The notes: generated by a model from the sequence alone, not told the origin. A DNA stretch of 64,000 nucleotides from an uncultured Candidatus Saccharibacteria bacterium (GCA_948868795.1 CAQRDK010000003.1:16490-80489), one strand, 5' to 3'. Counted from the stretch's first letter, positions 39,668 to 49,242 are shown. A program made the numbers and translations.

Positions 39668-41202
39668 TACCTAGCGACACAGCGAACAGAATATCCATTA
39701 TTTCGATAATAGTTGCTGGAAGGTTCTACGATATTAGTCGAACTAAAATATAAATCGAAAGCATTAGTAGATGTTGAATACGGAGTTGAAGACCAATAAA
39801 CCCCGTAATCTCCACCATAACCAAACAAGAGACCCTTTTCCTGATAAATACCCCCACCGCGCACGAAGAAATAACCGTCCCCAGTCAACTTAGCCACATT
39901 CTTGCCGATATTCTCAACGGCTAACAAACCACCAAAACTCCCCGACACGCTACTATTTGAAGTTGGCAATTTCCACCCCTTCGGGCAAATCGATCCGCTC
40001 GCCTGACCATTCGTAATAGTTGCACCAGTGCCCGCCGTCGCCGTATTCCAAGCGTAATGATTTCCTACTAGATAATGTGCATCATAAACATTACCAACTA
40101 CCGTTTTCCCATTTTTCTTATAAAACTCCGGGTCATTAGAGGGTTTCATATTAGATACGTTCACAAACTGCGCAGCACAAGTAGTTAAATCATTTTTGCC
40201 TAAACCGCAACTTGAAGAAACTGTCGGATTGTTCACGACCCACTCACCAAAATTCCACGAACGAGTATTGATTTGCGAAGTATCTACAGATGCATGTTTA
40301 CTCTGCGTCGCCGTCGGCTTGTATGTCGTACTGGCCACAGTATAGTCCGACAATCTAGCATCCGGCCAACTAGACCCAAGATCTAAATCCAAATTCTGCA
40401 CCATCCAACAGCCATTATCTGGCATTTTCTTCACCCAATAACTTCTATTGTCACGCAGATCAACAAGTTGCTTTGTATCGCCAAGCTCGCTCGCCGCACA
40501 GACTTCCGGTGTCATCTCCTGCATCGCCGCAATTCCTTTGAGTCCCACCACTTCCAGCGGACTACTCACCACGCTCAAGGTTATTTCGTTTTCATACGTA
40601 TCAGCCGGTTTATCATTCCCGATATGTGCCGCGAAGCTTAAAGTGAAGGTTCTGTTGTCTTCTTTGATGTTAGTGGAGTTATTGGAGGCGATTATATCTC
40701 CGCGATTATTAGTTGGAACTTTAGAGAAGGTAGTTCCTGGCGTTTCTCCTTCTATTGCATTATAGCCCCAAGTATTAAGTGGAAGTTCTTCATAAGTAGA
40801 TGAACTTGTAACACCGTTAATAGTTGCGCCAGAGTTTCTCCCTGTTAGTTCTGACTTATTACTACCTAAATAAACTGTATAGCCACCAGAGTTTTCTACG
40901 CCGACAGTTGCCTTTATGGAATAACGAGCGGAAGCACCATTAGCAGAGATAGGCGTTAGCGAGGTAGAACCGGATTCTGGAGTGAAAGCGATGTTTACGG
41001 TGGAAATCAAAGTTTCCGCCTGCTCTGCCGGCTCACCTATCTCCATAGAAACCCCGCTGCCCTCTTCCTCGCCTTCTAGCGCGCTCGCTGACAAACTCCC
41101 TAACGGCTTCACCAATAAAAATGCCAGTAATAGTAAGCCCACACCGCTCGCACTTCCGGCAGCCCTCCTAACATTCTTAACTTTTCTTTGACCTTTTGGC
41201 AT
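39667..41202 (-). CDS. Secreted FISUMP-domain surface protein, 511 aa
   Basis: Signal peptide: basic MPKGQRKVKNVRRAAGSASG, hydrophobic GLLLLAFLLVKPLGSL and SASA before acidic residues. The middle (about 60-230) is Thr/Ser/Asn-rich beta-type repeat-like sequence. The C-terminal part is a FISUMP (Fib_succ_major) domain: QLVDLRDNRSYWVKKMPDNG, CWMVQNLDLDLG, CPKGWKLPTS, YGVYWSSTPY and a final SVRCVAR. Such proteins are common on Saccharibacteria and likely bind the host surface or glycans. ATG 41202 follows AGGAGG by 6 nt. Weaker strand skew than the flanks hints at transfer or rapid change. Confidence 0.85.
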   Translation of the reverse strand: MPKGQRKVKNVRRAAGSASGVGLLLLAFLLVKPLGSLSASALEGEEEGSGVSMEIGEPAEQAETLISTVNIAFTPESGSTSLTPISANGASARYSIKATVGVENSGGYTVYLGSNKSELTGRNSGATINGVTSSSTYEELPLNTWGYNAIEGETPGTTFSKVPTNNRGDIIASNNSTNIKEDNRTFTLSFAAHIGNDKPADTYENEITLSVVSSPLEVVGLKGIAAMQEMTPEVCAASELGDTKQLVDLRDNRSYWVKKMPDNGCWMVQNLDLDLGSSWPDARLSDYTVASTTYKPTATQSKHASVDTSQINTRSWNFGEWVVNNPTVSSSCGLGKNDLTTCAAQFVNVSNMKPSNDPEFYKKNGKTVVGNVYDAHYLVGNHYAWNTATAGTGATITNGQASGSICPKGWKLPTSNSSVSGSFGGLLAVENIGKNVAKLTGDGYFFVRGGGIYQEKGLLFGYGGDYGVYWSSTPYSTSTNAFDLYFSSTNIVEPSSNYYRNNGYSVRCVAR

Positions 41203-41205
41203 CAC

Positions 41206-41390
41206 GGCCCTCCTTTTAGGTATTAGACACCCCGCGTGCCGTCATCCCCAGGAACTATATCAGGCGCAACGCCCAAACCCAGAAACAAAAACGACACCGC
41301 AGAGGTGTCTAAGCCTATCAACGCGTCAACTTTGAGAAACTCGCTATTGTCAGCATTGCTGCGGTGCCGTTTCCGGCTTACAATAACAAA
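41206..41390 (-). promoter_or_regulatory. Long leader of the FISUMP gene with terminator-like hairpin
   Basis: The leader contains GACACC-tctgc-GGTGTC (41293-41309) followed on the minus strand by GTTTTTGTTT, an intrinsic terminator in front of the gene. A second GGGGTGTC lies near 41228 and could compete for the GACACC strand. TTGACG with TATTGT about 19 nt later (41385-41410) is a possible promoter. It may be an attenuator or the end of a separate small RNA. Confidence 0.4.
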
Positions 41391-41536
41391 TACTCAAAAT
41401 TCTACGTCAATAAAAACAGTTGACTTAATATTGATAAACTTAGACAATTCCATTATACCACAAACCCCGCCCGCGCAACATAAAAATCGCCATCAAAAAC
41501 CGCACATCCCACCAACTCCGCAACAACCAGAAACCC

Positions 41537-42193
41537 CTACTTCGCCAACTTCAACCAATAAAACCGCTCGCGGTTTCCCCCGACCTTCCCCACCGTCTCA
41601 TTATCTCGTTTCTTCAAAATCAAAAACCCGTTCCCCCGCAGCCACTCCTCAAACCCCCGCATAATCTCCCGCCGCATCTTCTCATTTTTCACCACCCCGC
41701 GCACCAATTGCCCCTCCCCCGTCTCAAACTGCGGCTTCAGCATCACTAGAAAATCCGTCTTCCGACTCGCCAAATTCTTCCGCGCATATGCCAACACTTT
41801 CCTCAAGCTCACGAACGACACGTCCGCCAAAATCACATCAAGCCCACCCCGCGCTTCGATCTCTTCCGGAACCCGAAACTCAAAAATATCCGTCTTCTCA
41901 TACAGCTCAACTCGCTCGTCGAACCGAAGCGGCGCCTTCATCTGCTTCGTTCCCTTCTCAACCGCGACCACTCTCGAAGCCCCCAGCCTCAGCGCCAATT
42001 CCGTAAACCCGCCCGTCGACGACCCAATATCTAGCACAACCTTCCCCCGAAAATCATACGAAAACGCCTTCGCCGCCTCCTTCAGCTTCAGCTCCGCCCG
42101 CCCCACAACCTGCTCCGTCGCCTCCCCCTCAAACTTTTCCGACGCACGCCCAGCGGTCCCTTTCAATACTCTCCCCGTAGTTTTCACTTTCAT
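41537..42193 (-). CDS. TlyA-like FtsJ-fold rRNA methyltransferase
   Basis: Methyltransferase domain of the TlyA/hemolysin A family: GRAELKLKEAAKAF, VVLDIGSSTGGFTELALRLGA (SAM motif I), DVILADVSFVSL and MLKPQFETG. TlyA makes 2'-O-methylcytidines in 16S and 23S rRNA. The N-terminal S4 domain of about 60 residues is absent here; instead there is a Lys/Gly-rich start (MKVKTTGRVLKGTAGRASE). 218 aa. Minus-strand TATAAT about 10 nt before the ATG. Confidence 0.85.
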   Translation of the reverse strand: MKVKTTGRVLKGTAGRASEKFEGEATEQVVGRAELKLKEAAKAFSYDFRGKVVLDIGSSTGGFTELALRLGASRVVAVEKGTKQMKAPLRFDERVELYEKTDIFEFRVPEEIEARGGLDVILADVSFVSLRKVLAYARKNLASRKTDFLVMLKPQFETGEGQLVRGVVKNEKMRREIMRGFEEWLRGNGFLILKKRDNETVGKVGGNRERFYWLKLAK

Positions 42194-42245
42194 AACTACC
42201 TATATTATACCATCAAAACCCAATCTATAAACCTACTAGGCAAAA

Positions 42246-42277
42246 GCAAGGGGCTGGACTTAACGTCCTGCCCCTGC
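42246..42277 (-). terminator. Intrinsic terminator of efp
   Basis: GCAGGGGCAGGAC/GTCCAGCCCCTTGC hairpin followed by TTTTG on the minus strand. Confidence 0.7.
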
Positions 42278-42324
42278 GTACTAGAGCTTTCAACGCAGCA
42301 ATTCGCCCAGATAAGCGAATTCTC

Positions 42325-42885
42325 TTACTTCTGCCGCTCGCGATACGCGTAAGTCTCAGTATCCACCGACACCACATCCCCCGTCTTAATAAATGCCGGC
42401 ACCTTAATCACAACGCCAGTCTCCAGCGTCGCATCCTTCTGCACCGACGAAGTCGTATCACCTTTCACGGCTATCTCGGTATAGGTCACCTCGAGCCAAA
42501 TATTCTTCGGCAAAGTCAAGTTAATCGCCGTCCCGTTATAGAACTGGATTTCCATCTCATCGCCGTCGCGCATGAAATCCTTCGCATCGCCGACCATATC
42601 CGCCGACAACTCATACTGCTCAAAAGTCTCCGGATCCATGAAATAAAACTTCTCGTCATCCTTATAGAGATACTGAACTTTCTTCGTCGTCACTTCCGCC
42701 GGCTCAATCTTCTCTTGCCCCTTAAAAGTCTTCGGCAACAGCGCGCCCGTGATCAAGTTCTTCACCTTCACGTTCACGATCGAGCCGCCCCGCCCCATCA
42801 CTTTCTGGGAATATTCAATCACCTTATACGGTTGCCCATCCAAAGTAATCAACACGTTTTTCTTCAAATCGGTTGGACCATACAT
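42325..42885 (-). CDS. efp: Elongation factor P
   Basis: Relieves ribosome stalling at polyproline. 186 aa with KOW-like N-domain (MYGPTDLKKNVLITLDGQPY), the tip loop VMGRGGSIVNVK and two OB domains (YELSADMVGDAKDF; EIAVKGDTTSSVQKDATLETG, split at 20). The tip residue is Arg in MGRGG where E. coli has Lys34; Arg is the form modified by rhamnose in other bacteria. AGGAGG precedes the ATG. Confidence 0.95.
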   Translation of the reverse strand: MYGPTDLKKNVLITLDGQPYKVIEYSQKVMGRGGSIVNVKVKNLITGALLPKTFKGQEKIEPAEVTTKKVQYLYKDDEKFYFMDPETFEQYELSADMVGDAKDFMRDGDEMEIQFYNGTAINLTLPKNIWLEVTYTEIAVKGDTTSSVQKDATLETGVVIKVPAFIKTGDVVSVDTETYAYRERQK

Positions 42886-42954
42886 CCCAAATCCTCCTAA
42901 TTATCATTATCTTAATGCTCATGCAACACCGCCGATTACGAGCAAAGAAGCGAG

Positions 42955-43086
42955 CTCGAGAAAATTTCTAGATCATTTTTTCGAGACCATCCGCAGCGCC
43001 ACGAGCGAGGAAAGGCGACCCGCACCCGTAACGACGGGATGCGGGGACGCCGGGTCGAGAAAAAGTAAAATAGAAATTTCCTCGAC
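42955..43086. repeat. Long inverted repeat between rpsR and efp
   Basis: CGAGAAAATTTCT ... TTTTTTCGAGACC on the left pairs with GGTCGAGAAAAA ... AGAAATTTCCTCG on the right, with a GC-rich centre (GCGACCCGCACCCG / CGGGATGCGGGGACGC). It may attenuate read-through from rpsR into efp. Confidence 0.55.
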
Positions 43087-43096
43087 CCGTATTCTT

Positions 43097-43294
43097 TTAG
43101 CGTTCTGCCACGAATGGCAAAAGTGCCAAATGCCGCGCCCGCTTAATCGCAACCGCGAGTTGGCGCTGCTGTTTCGCCGTCAAACCAGTCTTCGACATTG
43201 GTTCGATCCGACCATAAACATCAATATACCGCTGCAAAGTCTTCACATCGCGATAATCGAAGTACATATTTGGATTAGTTTTCATTTTCCTCAT
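43097..43294 (-). CDS. rpsR: 30S ribosomal protein S18
   Basis: 65 aa with YFDYRDVKTLQRYIDVYGRI, MSKTGLTAKQQRQLAVAIKR and ARHLALLPF, the S18 pattern. Third gene of rpsF-ssb-rpsR. AAAGGAG precedes the ATG. Confidence 0.95.
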   Translation of the reverse strand: MRKMKTNPNMYFDYRDVKTLQRYIDVYGRIEPMSKTGLTAKQQRQLAVAIKRARHLALLPFVAER

Positions 43295-43317
43295 AATATT
43301 TCTCCTTTCCCACCTAC

Positions 43318-43800
43318 TTAAAATGGAATATCATCCAAGTTAATTGCATCGTCATCCGGCATATCATCCGGCACAACTTCTTCGCTCGCCGCCGGTTTCG
43401 CGCTCGAACGCGAGCTCGAAGAACCGCCACCATACGAGCCACGGCTTCCGCCTGCGCCAGCACCATCGCCGCCGCCCACGAAAGAAAAGTCATCCACGAC
43501 AATTTCCACGCGCGAACGTTTCTGACCAGAAGTTTTATCTTCCCAGCTCCGCTGTTCAATGCGTCCAGAAACAATCAAACCCGAACCCTTCTTCACATAC
43601 TGCGCAATAGTTTCGCCAGAGCGACCCCAAGCTACGCAGTCAATGAATGAAGTCTGCTCTTGCTGCTCACCGTCACCCCCACGGAAAGTCCGGTTTACCG
43701 CAATCGTAAAGTTACAAGCCTGCGCGCCACTCGGCGTCGCCCGCATTTCTGGGTCACGCGTCACGTTCCCGGCGATAATCGCCTTCGAGAACCCGCGCAT
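43318..43800 (-). CDS. ssb: Single-stranded DNA-binding protein
   Basis: 160 aa. OB-fold SSB domain (FSKAIIAGNVTRDPEMRATP, FIDCVAWGRSGETIAQYVKK, GLIVSGRIEQRSW) about 1-105, Gly/Ser-rich linker, and acidic DDDAINLDDIPF tip that recruits repair proteins. Start overlaps the rpsF stop by one base. Confidence 0.95.
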   Translation of the reverse strand: MRGFSKAIIAGNVTRDPEMRATPSGAQACNFTIAVNRTFRGGDGEQQEQTSFIDCVAWGRSGETIAQYVKKGSGLIVSGRIEQRSWEDKTSGQKRSRVEIVVDDFSFVGGGDGAGAGGSRGSYGGGSSSSRSSAKPAASEEVVPDDMPDDDAINLDDIPF

Positions 43801-44159
43801 TACTGCTCATCCTCAGATTCAGCGTCCTCGCCATGCGGTTTGCGTGCCGCCTGCTTTGCTTCGTATTTCAATTTCCGTTCATCGACAGTCACCAAAAGAT
43901 ACCGCAAAACTTCGTCAGTAATATTCAAAACACCTTCGATTTTCTTCGGTGCCTCTGCTGGCAACTCGACTTCATAGAAGTAATAAACCGCAAAATCCTG
44001 ACCGCGGATACCATAAGCAAGACGCTTCTTTCCGTCGTTCGATTCTTTCACGATTTTACCACCATTTTTCTCAATCAAATCTTTGATTTTAGTGGTGGCT
44101 GGCTCCAAATTCATCTCCAAATCCGGATGAACCAGAACCGTAAGTTCGTAATTTTTCAT
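43800..44159 (-). CDS. rpsF: 30S ribosomal protein S6
   Basis: 119 aa with KNYELTVLVHPDLEMN, LAYGIRGQDFAVYYFYEVEL and VLNITDEVLRYLLVTVDER, typical S6, plus an acidic tail (GEDAESEDEQ). AAAGGAG precedes the ATG. The leader (44160-44240) holds CCCGGAGCCGTGC, which could be the S6-S18 autoregulatory CCG-type site, but I cannot confirm the fold. Confidence 0.95.
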   Translation of the reverse strand: MKNYELTVLVHPDLEMNLEPATTKIKDLIEKNGGKIVKESNDGKKRLAYGIRGQDFAVYYFYEVELPAEAPKKIEGVLNITDEVLRYLLVTVDERKLKYEAKQAARKPHGEDAESEDEQ

Positions 44160-44295
44160 TACAACTCCTTTGGGTTAAGCAAGCACGGCTCCGGGAATCT
44201 AAAATCCACACACCTGCTCGCTGAGCTAATATACCCTATAAATATACCACACCTCCCCTAATTTTTCAACCCCAAAACCCCGACGAGCACCCCAG

Positions 44296-46776
44296 CTATT
44301 CTCCCCCGTTCGCCAATTTCTCAAATTCTTCCATCGTAGAAATCAACACATCTCGCGGCTTATGCCCATTCGCCGGCCCAATCACCCCAATCTCCTCCAG
44401 CCAAATCGCTAAGCCAGACACAAACCCGTGCCCCTTTCCTAGCCACGTCTGGAGCGACGCCGTCGAGAACTTCCCTTGCCGAAGCGTAATCTCGATCGCC
44501 TTCCTGACCACCGGATCGTTCGGGTCATACCGCCGTCCGAGATCGCCAATCGCTCCTCCGTCCGCTGGGCCCATCCCCTTAATCTGCACCGGCTGCGCCA
44601 CCACGTCCGCATTATAATCCGGCCCGCGTTGCGCTCTGAGGAAATCCGTCAGCTTCGCCACATCTTCATCGCTCGCCCACGCGCCCTGAATTCTCCGCGG
44701 CTTCCCCATCATCTCCGTCGTCAGCATCAACATATCGCCTTTCCCGAGTAACTTCTCCGCCCCAGTCATATCGAGCATCACACGCGAATCAATCTGGCTT
44801 CCCACCGCGAACGCAATCCTCCCCGGAATGTTCGCCTTAATCAAGCCGGTAATCACCTTCACCTCCGGACGCTGCGTCGCCAGCACCAAGTGAATCCCCG
44901 CCGCGCGCCCTTTCTGCGCGATCCGCACAATCGGCATCTCCAGATCCTTCCCCGCCATCATCATAAGATCCGCCATCTCGTCGATCAAAATCACAATATA
45001 TGGCATTCGCTCGCCTTGTTGCTCAGCTGTCTTCACATCCTCGACCACTTCCGCAGCAGCCACCTCCTCCGTAGCTCCCTCAACTTTCACATTCTTCGCT
45101 TTCGCGGCCGCTTCCGTCTTTCCTTCTTCCGCACCAGATTTCTTCGCCGCAGCCGCAGCCGAAGCCTTCTCTGCCGCAGCCGCCTCTTCTGCCTTTTTCG
45201 CCATTTTCGCGTTATAGTCGACAATATTCTTCACTTTTTCTTCCGCCATAATCGTATAGCGTTTTTCCATCTCATTCACCGCCCACTTTAGCGCCGACAG
45301 CGCCTTCTCCACCGACGTAATAATCGGCGTTAGGAGATGCGGAATATCTTCATACTGTGCCATTTCCACCTGTTTCGGGTCGACGATAATCAACTTCATA
45401 TCACTCGGCGAATTCCGATACAAGAGCGAAGAAATCAACGAATTCGTCATCACCGACTTACCCGAACCGGTCGTCCCCGCAATCAGAAGGTGTGGCATCT
45501 TCGCCAAGTTCGCCACCACCGCCCTACCAGAAATATCCTTCCCCACCGCAAACGTCAGCGGGTCCGTCGCTTTCTTCCATTCCGGACTCTCAATAACCCC
45601 TCTGAGCCGCACGTCCGCCGATTTCGCGTTCGGCAACTCGACCCCCACCGATCGCGTCCCCGGAATCGGTGCCTCAATCCTCACCTTATCCACCGCCAAA
45701 TTCAACGCCAACTCCTTATCACGCGCCAAAATCTTCGACAAGTTCACCCCAGAAGGCGGCCGCATCGTGTATTGCGTCACCCTCGGCCCAACGTTCGCCC
45801 CCTCCATCTCTACATCAATCCCGAATTCCGCCAGCGTATTCTTAATAATCTTCGCCGTCTGTTGCACATCGCCCGAATCCGCCGCTGCCTGCTTCTTTTC
45901 CAGCAAGTTAACCGGTGGCAATTTCCAATCCAAATCCGTCACCGCAACCAACGCCCGATCCGAATTCCCCGCCTTCTCCGCCATAGCCCCAGTCGCCACG
46001 GCCGTCTCGACCTCCGTTTTTTCTTCCGCCGGCTTCTTCTTCCCTAGCTTCGCAAACATCGAAAACTTCGGCTGCGGCTTCAACTTCGGCTCTTCCTTAT
46101 CGCCATGCACCTCAATCTCAACATCTTCCTGAGCCTCCGCCGCTTCCAGTGCATCTTTCTTCTTCGCACTTCTCGTCGCAACGGCTTTTTCGCGCTTCGC
46201 CTTCACCGGCTTCTCTTCCACTTCTTTCGTCCGGAACAAATCCGCCACCTTCTGCACCATCTGCACCGGATTCATCTGCAAAATAAACGCCGCCGTCACA
46301 AAAATCAATATAATATATATAATAATAGCCGCGCTCGGGTTCAAAAGCTGAATAATAAACTGGTTCAGCCACTCCCCGACCACGCCCCCGTTCGGATTCG
46401 CCGCCCCGACCGACGACAATCCGCACGCCCCCGCTGCCCAGAACACCATCAAAATCGACGCAATCCAAACCACCGGCGCCAATCGATTATTCTCCGTCCG
46501 GAAAATCTTCCACGCCATCCAAATCAACAAAACCGGCACCAGATACTTCGCATTCCCAGTCGCCGAATTCAAAAACCCATCCACCGAGTTCAACAAATCT
46601 CCCCCATCCCCCATCCAAGTCAGCACAAGAAACACCGCAACTAGCGCCAAAAGTATCGCCACAATCTGCCGCCAAAATCCTCCTGGCAGTTCATGCGCCG
46701 GCGCCGCCTTCTTCCGCCCCCGCGTCGATTTTCCTTTTGCCCCCCGACCTGATTTTGTTGACCTCGCTTTTGCCAT
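44296..46776 (-). CDS. ftsK: DNA translocase FtsK
   Basis: 826 aa. Four N-terminal membrane helices (about 35-180), a Lys/Ala/Glu-rich linker, then the ATPase motor: Walker A AGTTGSGKSVMTNSL (about 440), Walker B VILIDEMADLMM, HLVLATQRPEVKVITGLIKA (split at 20), and the gamma DNA-reading domain (RKAIEITLRQGKFSTASLQT). Inside the motor, between YNAKMAKKA and QQGERMPYIV, there is an Ala/Lys/Glu-rich insert of about 70 residues. TACAAT is 6 nt before the ATG. Confidence 0.95.
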   Translation of the reverse strand: MAKARSTKSGRGAKGKSTRGRKKAAPAHELPGGFWRQIVAILLALVAVFLVLTWMGDGGDLLNSVDGFLNSATGNAKYLVPVLLIWMAWKIFRTENNRLAPVVWIASILMVFWAAGACGLSSVGAANPNGGVVGEWLNQFIIQLLNPSAAIIIYIILIFVTAAFILQMNPVQMVQKVADLFRTKEVEEKPVKAKREKAVATRSAKKKDALEAAEAQEDVEIEVHGDKEEPKLKPQPKFSMFAKLGKKKPAEEKTEVETAVATGAMAEKAGNSDRALVAVTDLDWKLPPVNLLEKKQAAADSGDVQQTAKIIKNTLAEFGIDVEMEGANVGPRVTQYTMRPPSGVNLSKILARDKELALNLAVDKVRIEAPIPGTRSVGVELPNAKSADVRLRGVIESPEWKKATDPLTFAVGKDISGRAVVANLAKMPHLLIAGTTGSGKSVMTNSLISSLLYRNSPSDMKLIIVDPKQVEMAQYEDIPHLLTPIITSVEKALSALKWAVNEMEKRYTIMAEEKVKNIVDYNAKMAKKAEEAAAAEKASAAAAAKKSGAEEGKTEAAAKAKNVKVEGATEEVAAAEVVEDVKTAEQQGERMPYIVILIDEMADLMMMAGKDLEMPIVRIAQKGRAAGIHLVLATQRPEVKVITGLIKANIPGRIAFAVGSQIDSRVMLDMTGAEKLLGKGDMLMLTTEMMGKPRRIQGAWASDEDVAKLTDFLRAQRGPDYNADVVAQPVQIKGMGPADGGAIGDLGRRYDPNDPVVRKAIEITLRQGKFSTASLQTWLGKGHGFVSGLAIWLEEIGVIGPANGHKPRDVLISTMEEFEKLANGGE

Positions 46777-46795
46777 ATATCTATTGTATCACAAC

Positions 46796-48937
46796 TTACT
46801 GTTCCACCCCTTTCATCGTCAAACTCAGCCGCCCCTTATCATCAATCGCCGTCAGCTTCACCTTGACCTTTTGCCCCATCTTCAGCACATCCGTCACATT
46901 CGCCACCCGCTTATCCGAAATCTGCGAAATGTGCAACATCCCGTCCACTCCCGGCAAAATATTCACGAACGCCCCGAAATCCTTAATCGTTACCACCGTT
47001 CCCTCATAAACCTTCCCCACTTCCGGTTCCTCGACCAACGACTTAATCCATTCGACCGCCTTATCAATCGCCTCGTTCGCCCCCGCGACCGTAATCAACC
47101 CCGAATCATCAATATCCACCATCGCCCCCGTTTCACCGGTAATCTTATTGATCGTCTCCCCGCCTTTTCCGATCACCGTCCCGATCTTGTCCGGATTAAT
47201 CATCAACTTCTCCACCCGCGGCGCGTATTGAGAAATCTCCTTCCGTGGCTCCGCAATCACCGACAACATGTGTTCCAGAATATGCATCCTCCCCGCGTGC
47301 GACTGTTCAATCGCCTTCTCCAGAATCTCCACCGGCAACCCATGTACCTTCATATCCATCTGTAGCGCCGTCACCCCCTCGGTCGTTCCCGTCACCTTGA
47401 AGTCCATGTCCCCCGCGAAATCTTCCGCATCCATCAAATCAGTCAATACATATGGCGTTTCCCCGTCCATCATCAAGCCCATCGCCACCCCAGACACCGG
47501 CCGCTTCAAAGGCACGCCCGCATCCATCAAAGCCATACAACTCGAACAAGTCGCCGCCATCGAAGTCGACCCGTTCTGTGACATAATCTCTGTCACGCTC
47601 CGAATCGCGTACGGGAAATCTTCCTCGCTCGGCAACATTGGTAAGAGTGCTCTCTCCGCAAGATAACCGTGACCAACTTCGCGACGCCCCGGCGCCCCAA
47701 TTCGCCCCGGCTCCCCGACCGTATAAGACGGCGCATTATAATGATGCATGTATCGCCGCTTCCCGTCTGTCACCTCCATCGTATCCACAATCTGCGCAAA
47801 CGACAACGGCGCCAACGTCACCACGTTCAGAGCCTGCGTCAACCCGCGTGTAAACAGCGAGGACCCGTGCGTCCGCGGCAAAATCCCCACCTGCGACGAC
47901 AATGGCCGTACCTCATCCAGCTTCCGCCCGTCCGGCCGCACCCCATCCTCAATAATCCCCCGCCGCACCTCTTTATGTACCGCAAGGTCAAACGCCTGAT
48001 CATACTCCGGCAACAACCGTTCATTATAATCTTCAATCTTTTCTTCATCATTCCCCCCCTCCCCGAGCCGCGTCGCCAGCTCCGCGTGCATCTCCGCCTT
48101 CAGCGCATCAATCGTCTCTTGCCGCTCGATCACATTCCCCCGAATTTTCTCCCCGAAATGCTCCGCCGCCCACGCGTCGACAACCTTCTGTACATCCTCA
48201 TCCGGCAAAATCAACTCATATTCCTGCGGCTTCACTTCGCATTTCTCGACCAACTCTCTCTGCAAATCCAACATCGGCTGTACATTTTTCACCGCCCAAT
48301 GCATCGCCTCGACAATCATCGCCTCCGGCACTTCATCCGCACCAGCCTCGACCATCATCACCTTCCCGTCTTTACAAGCCACAACGAGGTCCAATGTCGA
48401 CTTCTCGCGCTCCTCCGGCGACAAAAACGCCTTGAACTCCCCGTTAATCCGCCCAATCCGAAGCCCCGCAATCGGCCCATCAAACGGCGTTCCCGACAGC
48501 ATCAAAGCCGTCGAAGCCGCCAACATCGCCACCACATCCGGCCGGAAGCTCGGGTCCATCGAAAGCACTGTCGTCACAACCTGCACTTCCTGCCGGTACC
48601 CCTTCGGGAACAACGGTCGAATCGGCCGGTCAATCAACCGCCCGACCAGAATCGCCTCATCCGCCGGTTTCCCCTCCCGCTTAATAAACTTCGACCCGTT
48701 AATCTTCCCCGCCGCATAAAACTTCTCTTCATAATCCACCGACAGCGGGAAGAAATCCTGCACCACCGGCTTCTTACCAACCACGACCGACCCCAAAACG
48801 ACCGTATCTCCATAAGTCACCAACACCGACGACGTCGACCGAAACCCGACCCGATTCACCTCCAACGTCAGCTTCCGCCCCAAAAGTTCCGTCGACACCG
48901 ACAAAGTTTGTTTACCGCTTGGATTGATAATTTCCAT
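46796..48937 (-). CDS. pnp: Polyribonucleotide nucleotidyltransferase
   Basis: 713 aa PNPase: two RNase PH domains (VLVTYGDTVVLGSVVVGKK; RTHGSSLFTRGLTQALNVV) and the C-terminal KH (MINPDKIGTVIGKGGETINK) and S1 (GKVYEGTVVTIKDFGAFVNI) domains. Degrades mRNA 3' to 5' with phosphate. GAAAGG precedes the ATG. It lies upstream of ftsK with a 19-nt gap. Confidence 0.97.
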   Translation of the reverse strand: MEIINPSGKQTLSVSTELLGRKLTLEVNRVGFRSTSSVLVTYGDTVVLGSVVVGKKPVVQDFFPLSVDYEEKFYAAGKINGSKFIKREGKPADEAILVGRLIDRPIRPLFPKGYRQEVQVVTTVLSMDPSFRPDVVAMLAASTALMLSGTPFDGPIAGLRIGRINGEFKAFLSPEEREKSTLDLVVACKDGKVMMVEAGADEVPEAMIVEAMHWAVKNVQPMLDLQRELVEKCEVKPQEYELILPDEDVQKVVDAWAAEHFGEKIRGNVIERQETIDALKAEMHAELATRLGEGGNDEEKIEDYNERLLPEYDQAFDLAVHKEVRRGIIEDGVRPDGRKLDEVRPLSSQVGILPRTHGSSLFTRGLTQALNVVTLAPLSFAQIVDTMEVTDGKRRYMHHYNAPSYTVGEPGRIGAPGRREVGHGYLAERALLPMLPSEEDFPYAIRSVTEIMSQNGSTSMAATCSSCMALMDAGVPLKRPVSGVAMGLMMDGETPYVLTDLMDAEDFAGDMDFKVTGTTEGVTALQMDMKVHGLPVEILEKAIEQSHAGRMHILEHMLSVIAEPRKEISQYAPRVEKLMINPDKIGTVIGKGGETINKITGETGAMVDIDDSGLITVAGANEAIDKAVEWIKSLVEEPEVGKVYEGTVVTIKDFGAFVNILPGVDGMLHISQISDKRVANVTDVLKMGQKVKVKLTAIDDKGRLSLTMKGVEQ

Positions 48938-49143
48938 AAAACCTTTCTCGGGAAAACCTCAGATATCACCTTTCAAGCCTCAAGCCCACAAGCCGCGCCA
49001 ACTTCCAGCCCGCAAACTCCGAGTCTCGCAGCCAAAAGCCTCAAACCCTTGAAAAGCCATATCTGCCGTCCTCCCAATATTAAAATACTACCCCTATTAT
49101 ATCACACAATCCCGCCAAATCCCCGCCAATCCCCAAAATACTC

Positions 49144-49242
49144 TTGCTTTTTTGACCAAAGTGTGCTATAATAGAGTTACGGGGTCTGTTTTTGACGATA
49201 ACGACGCAACATGCAGAAGTCAAATCAGAAATCCACCCCCGT
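49144..49242 (+). promoter_or_regulatory. Promoter and structured leader of a hypothetical gene
   Basis: TTGCTT (49144-49149), 17 nt, TATAAT (49167-49172). The RNA starts near ACGGGG and folds into a long stem: ACGGGG/CCCCGT, TCTG/CAGA and TTTGAC/GTCAAA (49179-49196 with 49219-49242), with a 22-nt loop. A good ribosome binding site (AAAGGAG) follows 20 nt later. This is unlike the mostly leaderless genes around and may be a regulatory RNA element. Confidence 0.55.

Noticed and set aside
49179..49242. Sequence GGGGTCTG...TTTGACGATAACGACGCA looked like the start of a tmRNA.
   Set aside because: No tRNA-like 3' half (TTCGANTC with CCA) follows; instead the segment folds on itself and a gene with a good ribosome site starts at 49276.
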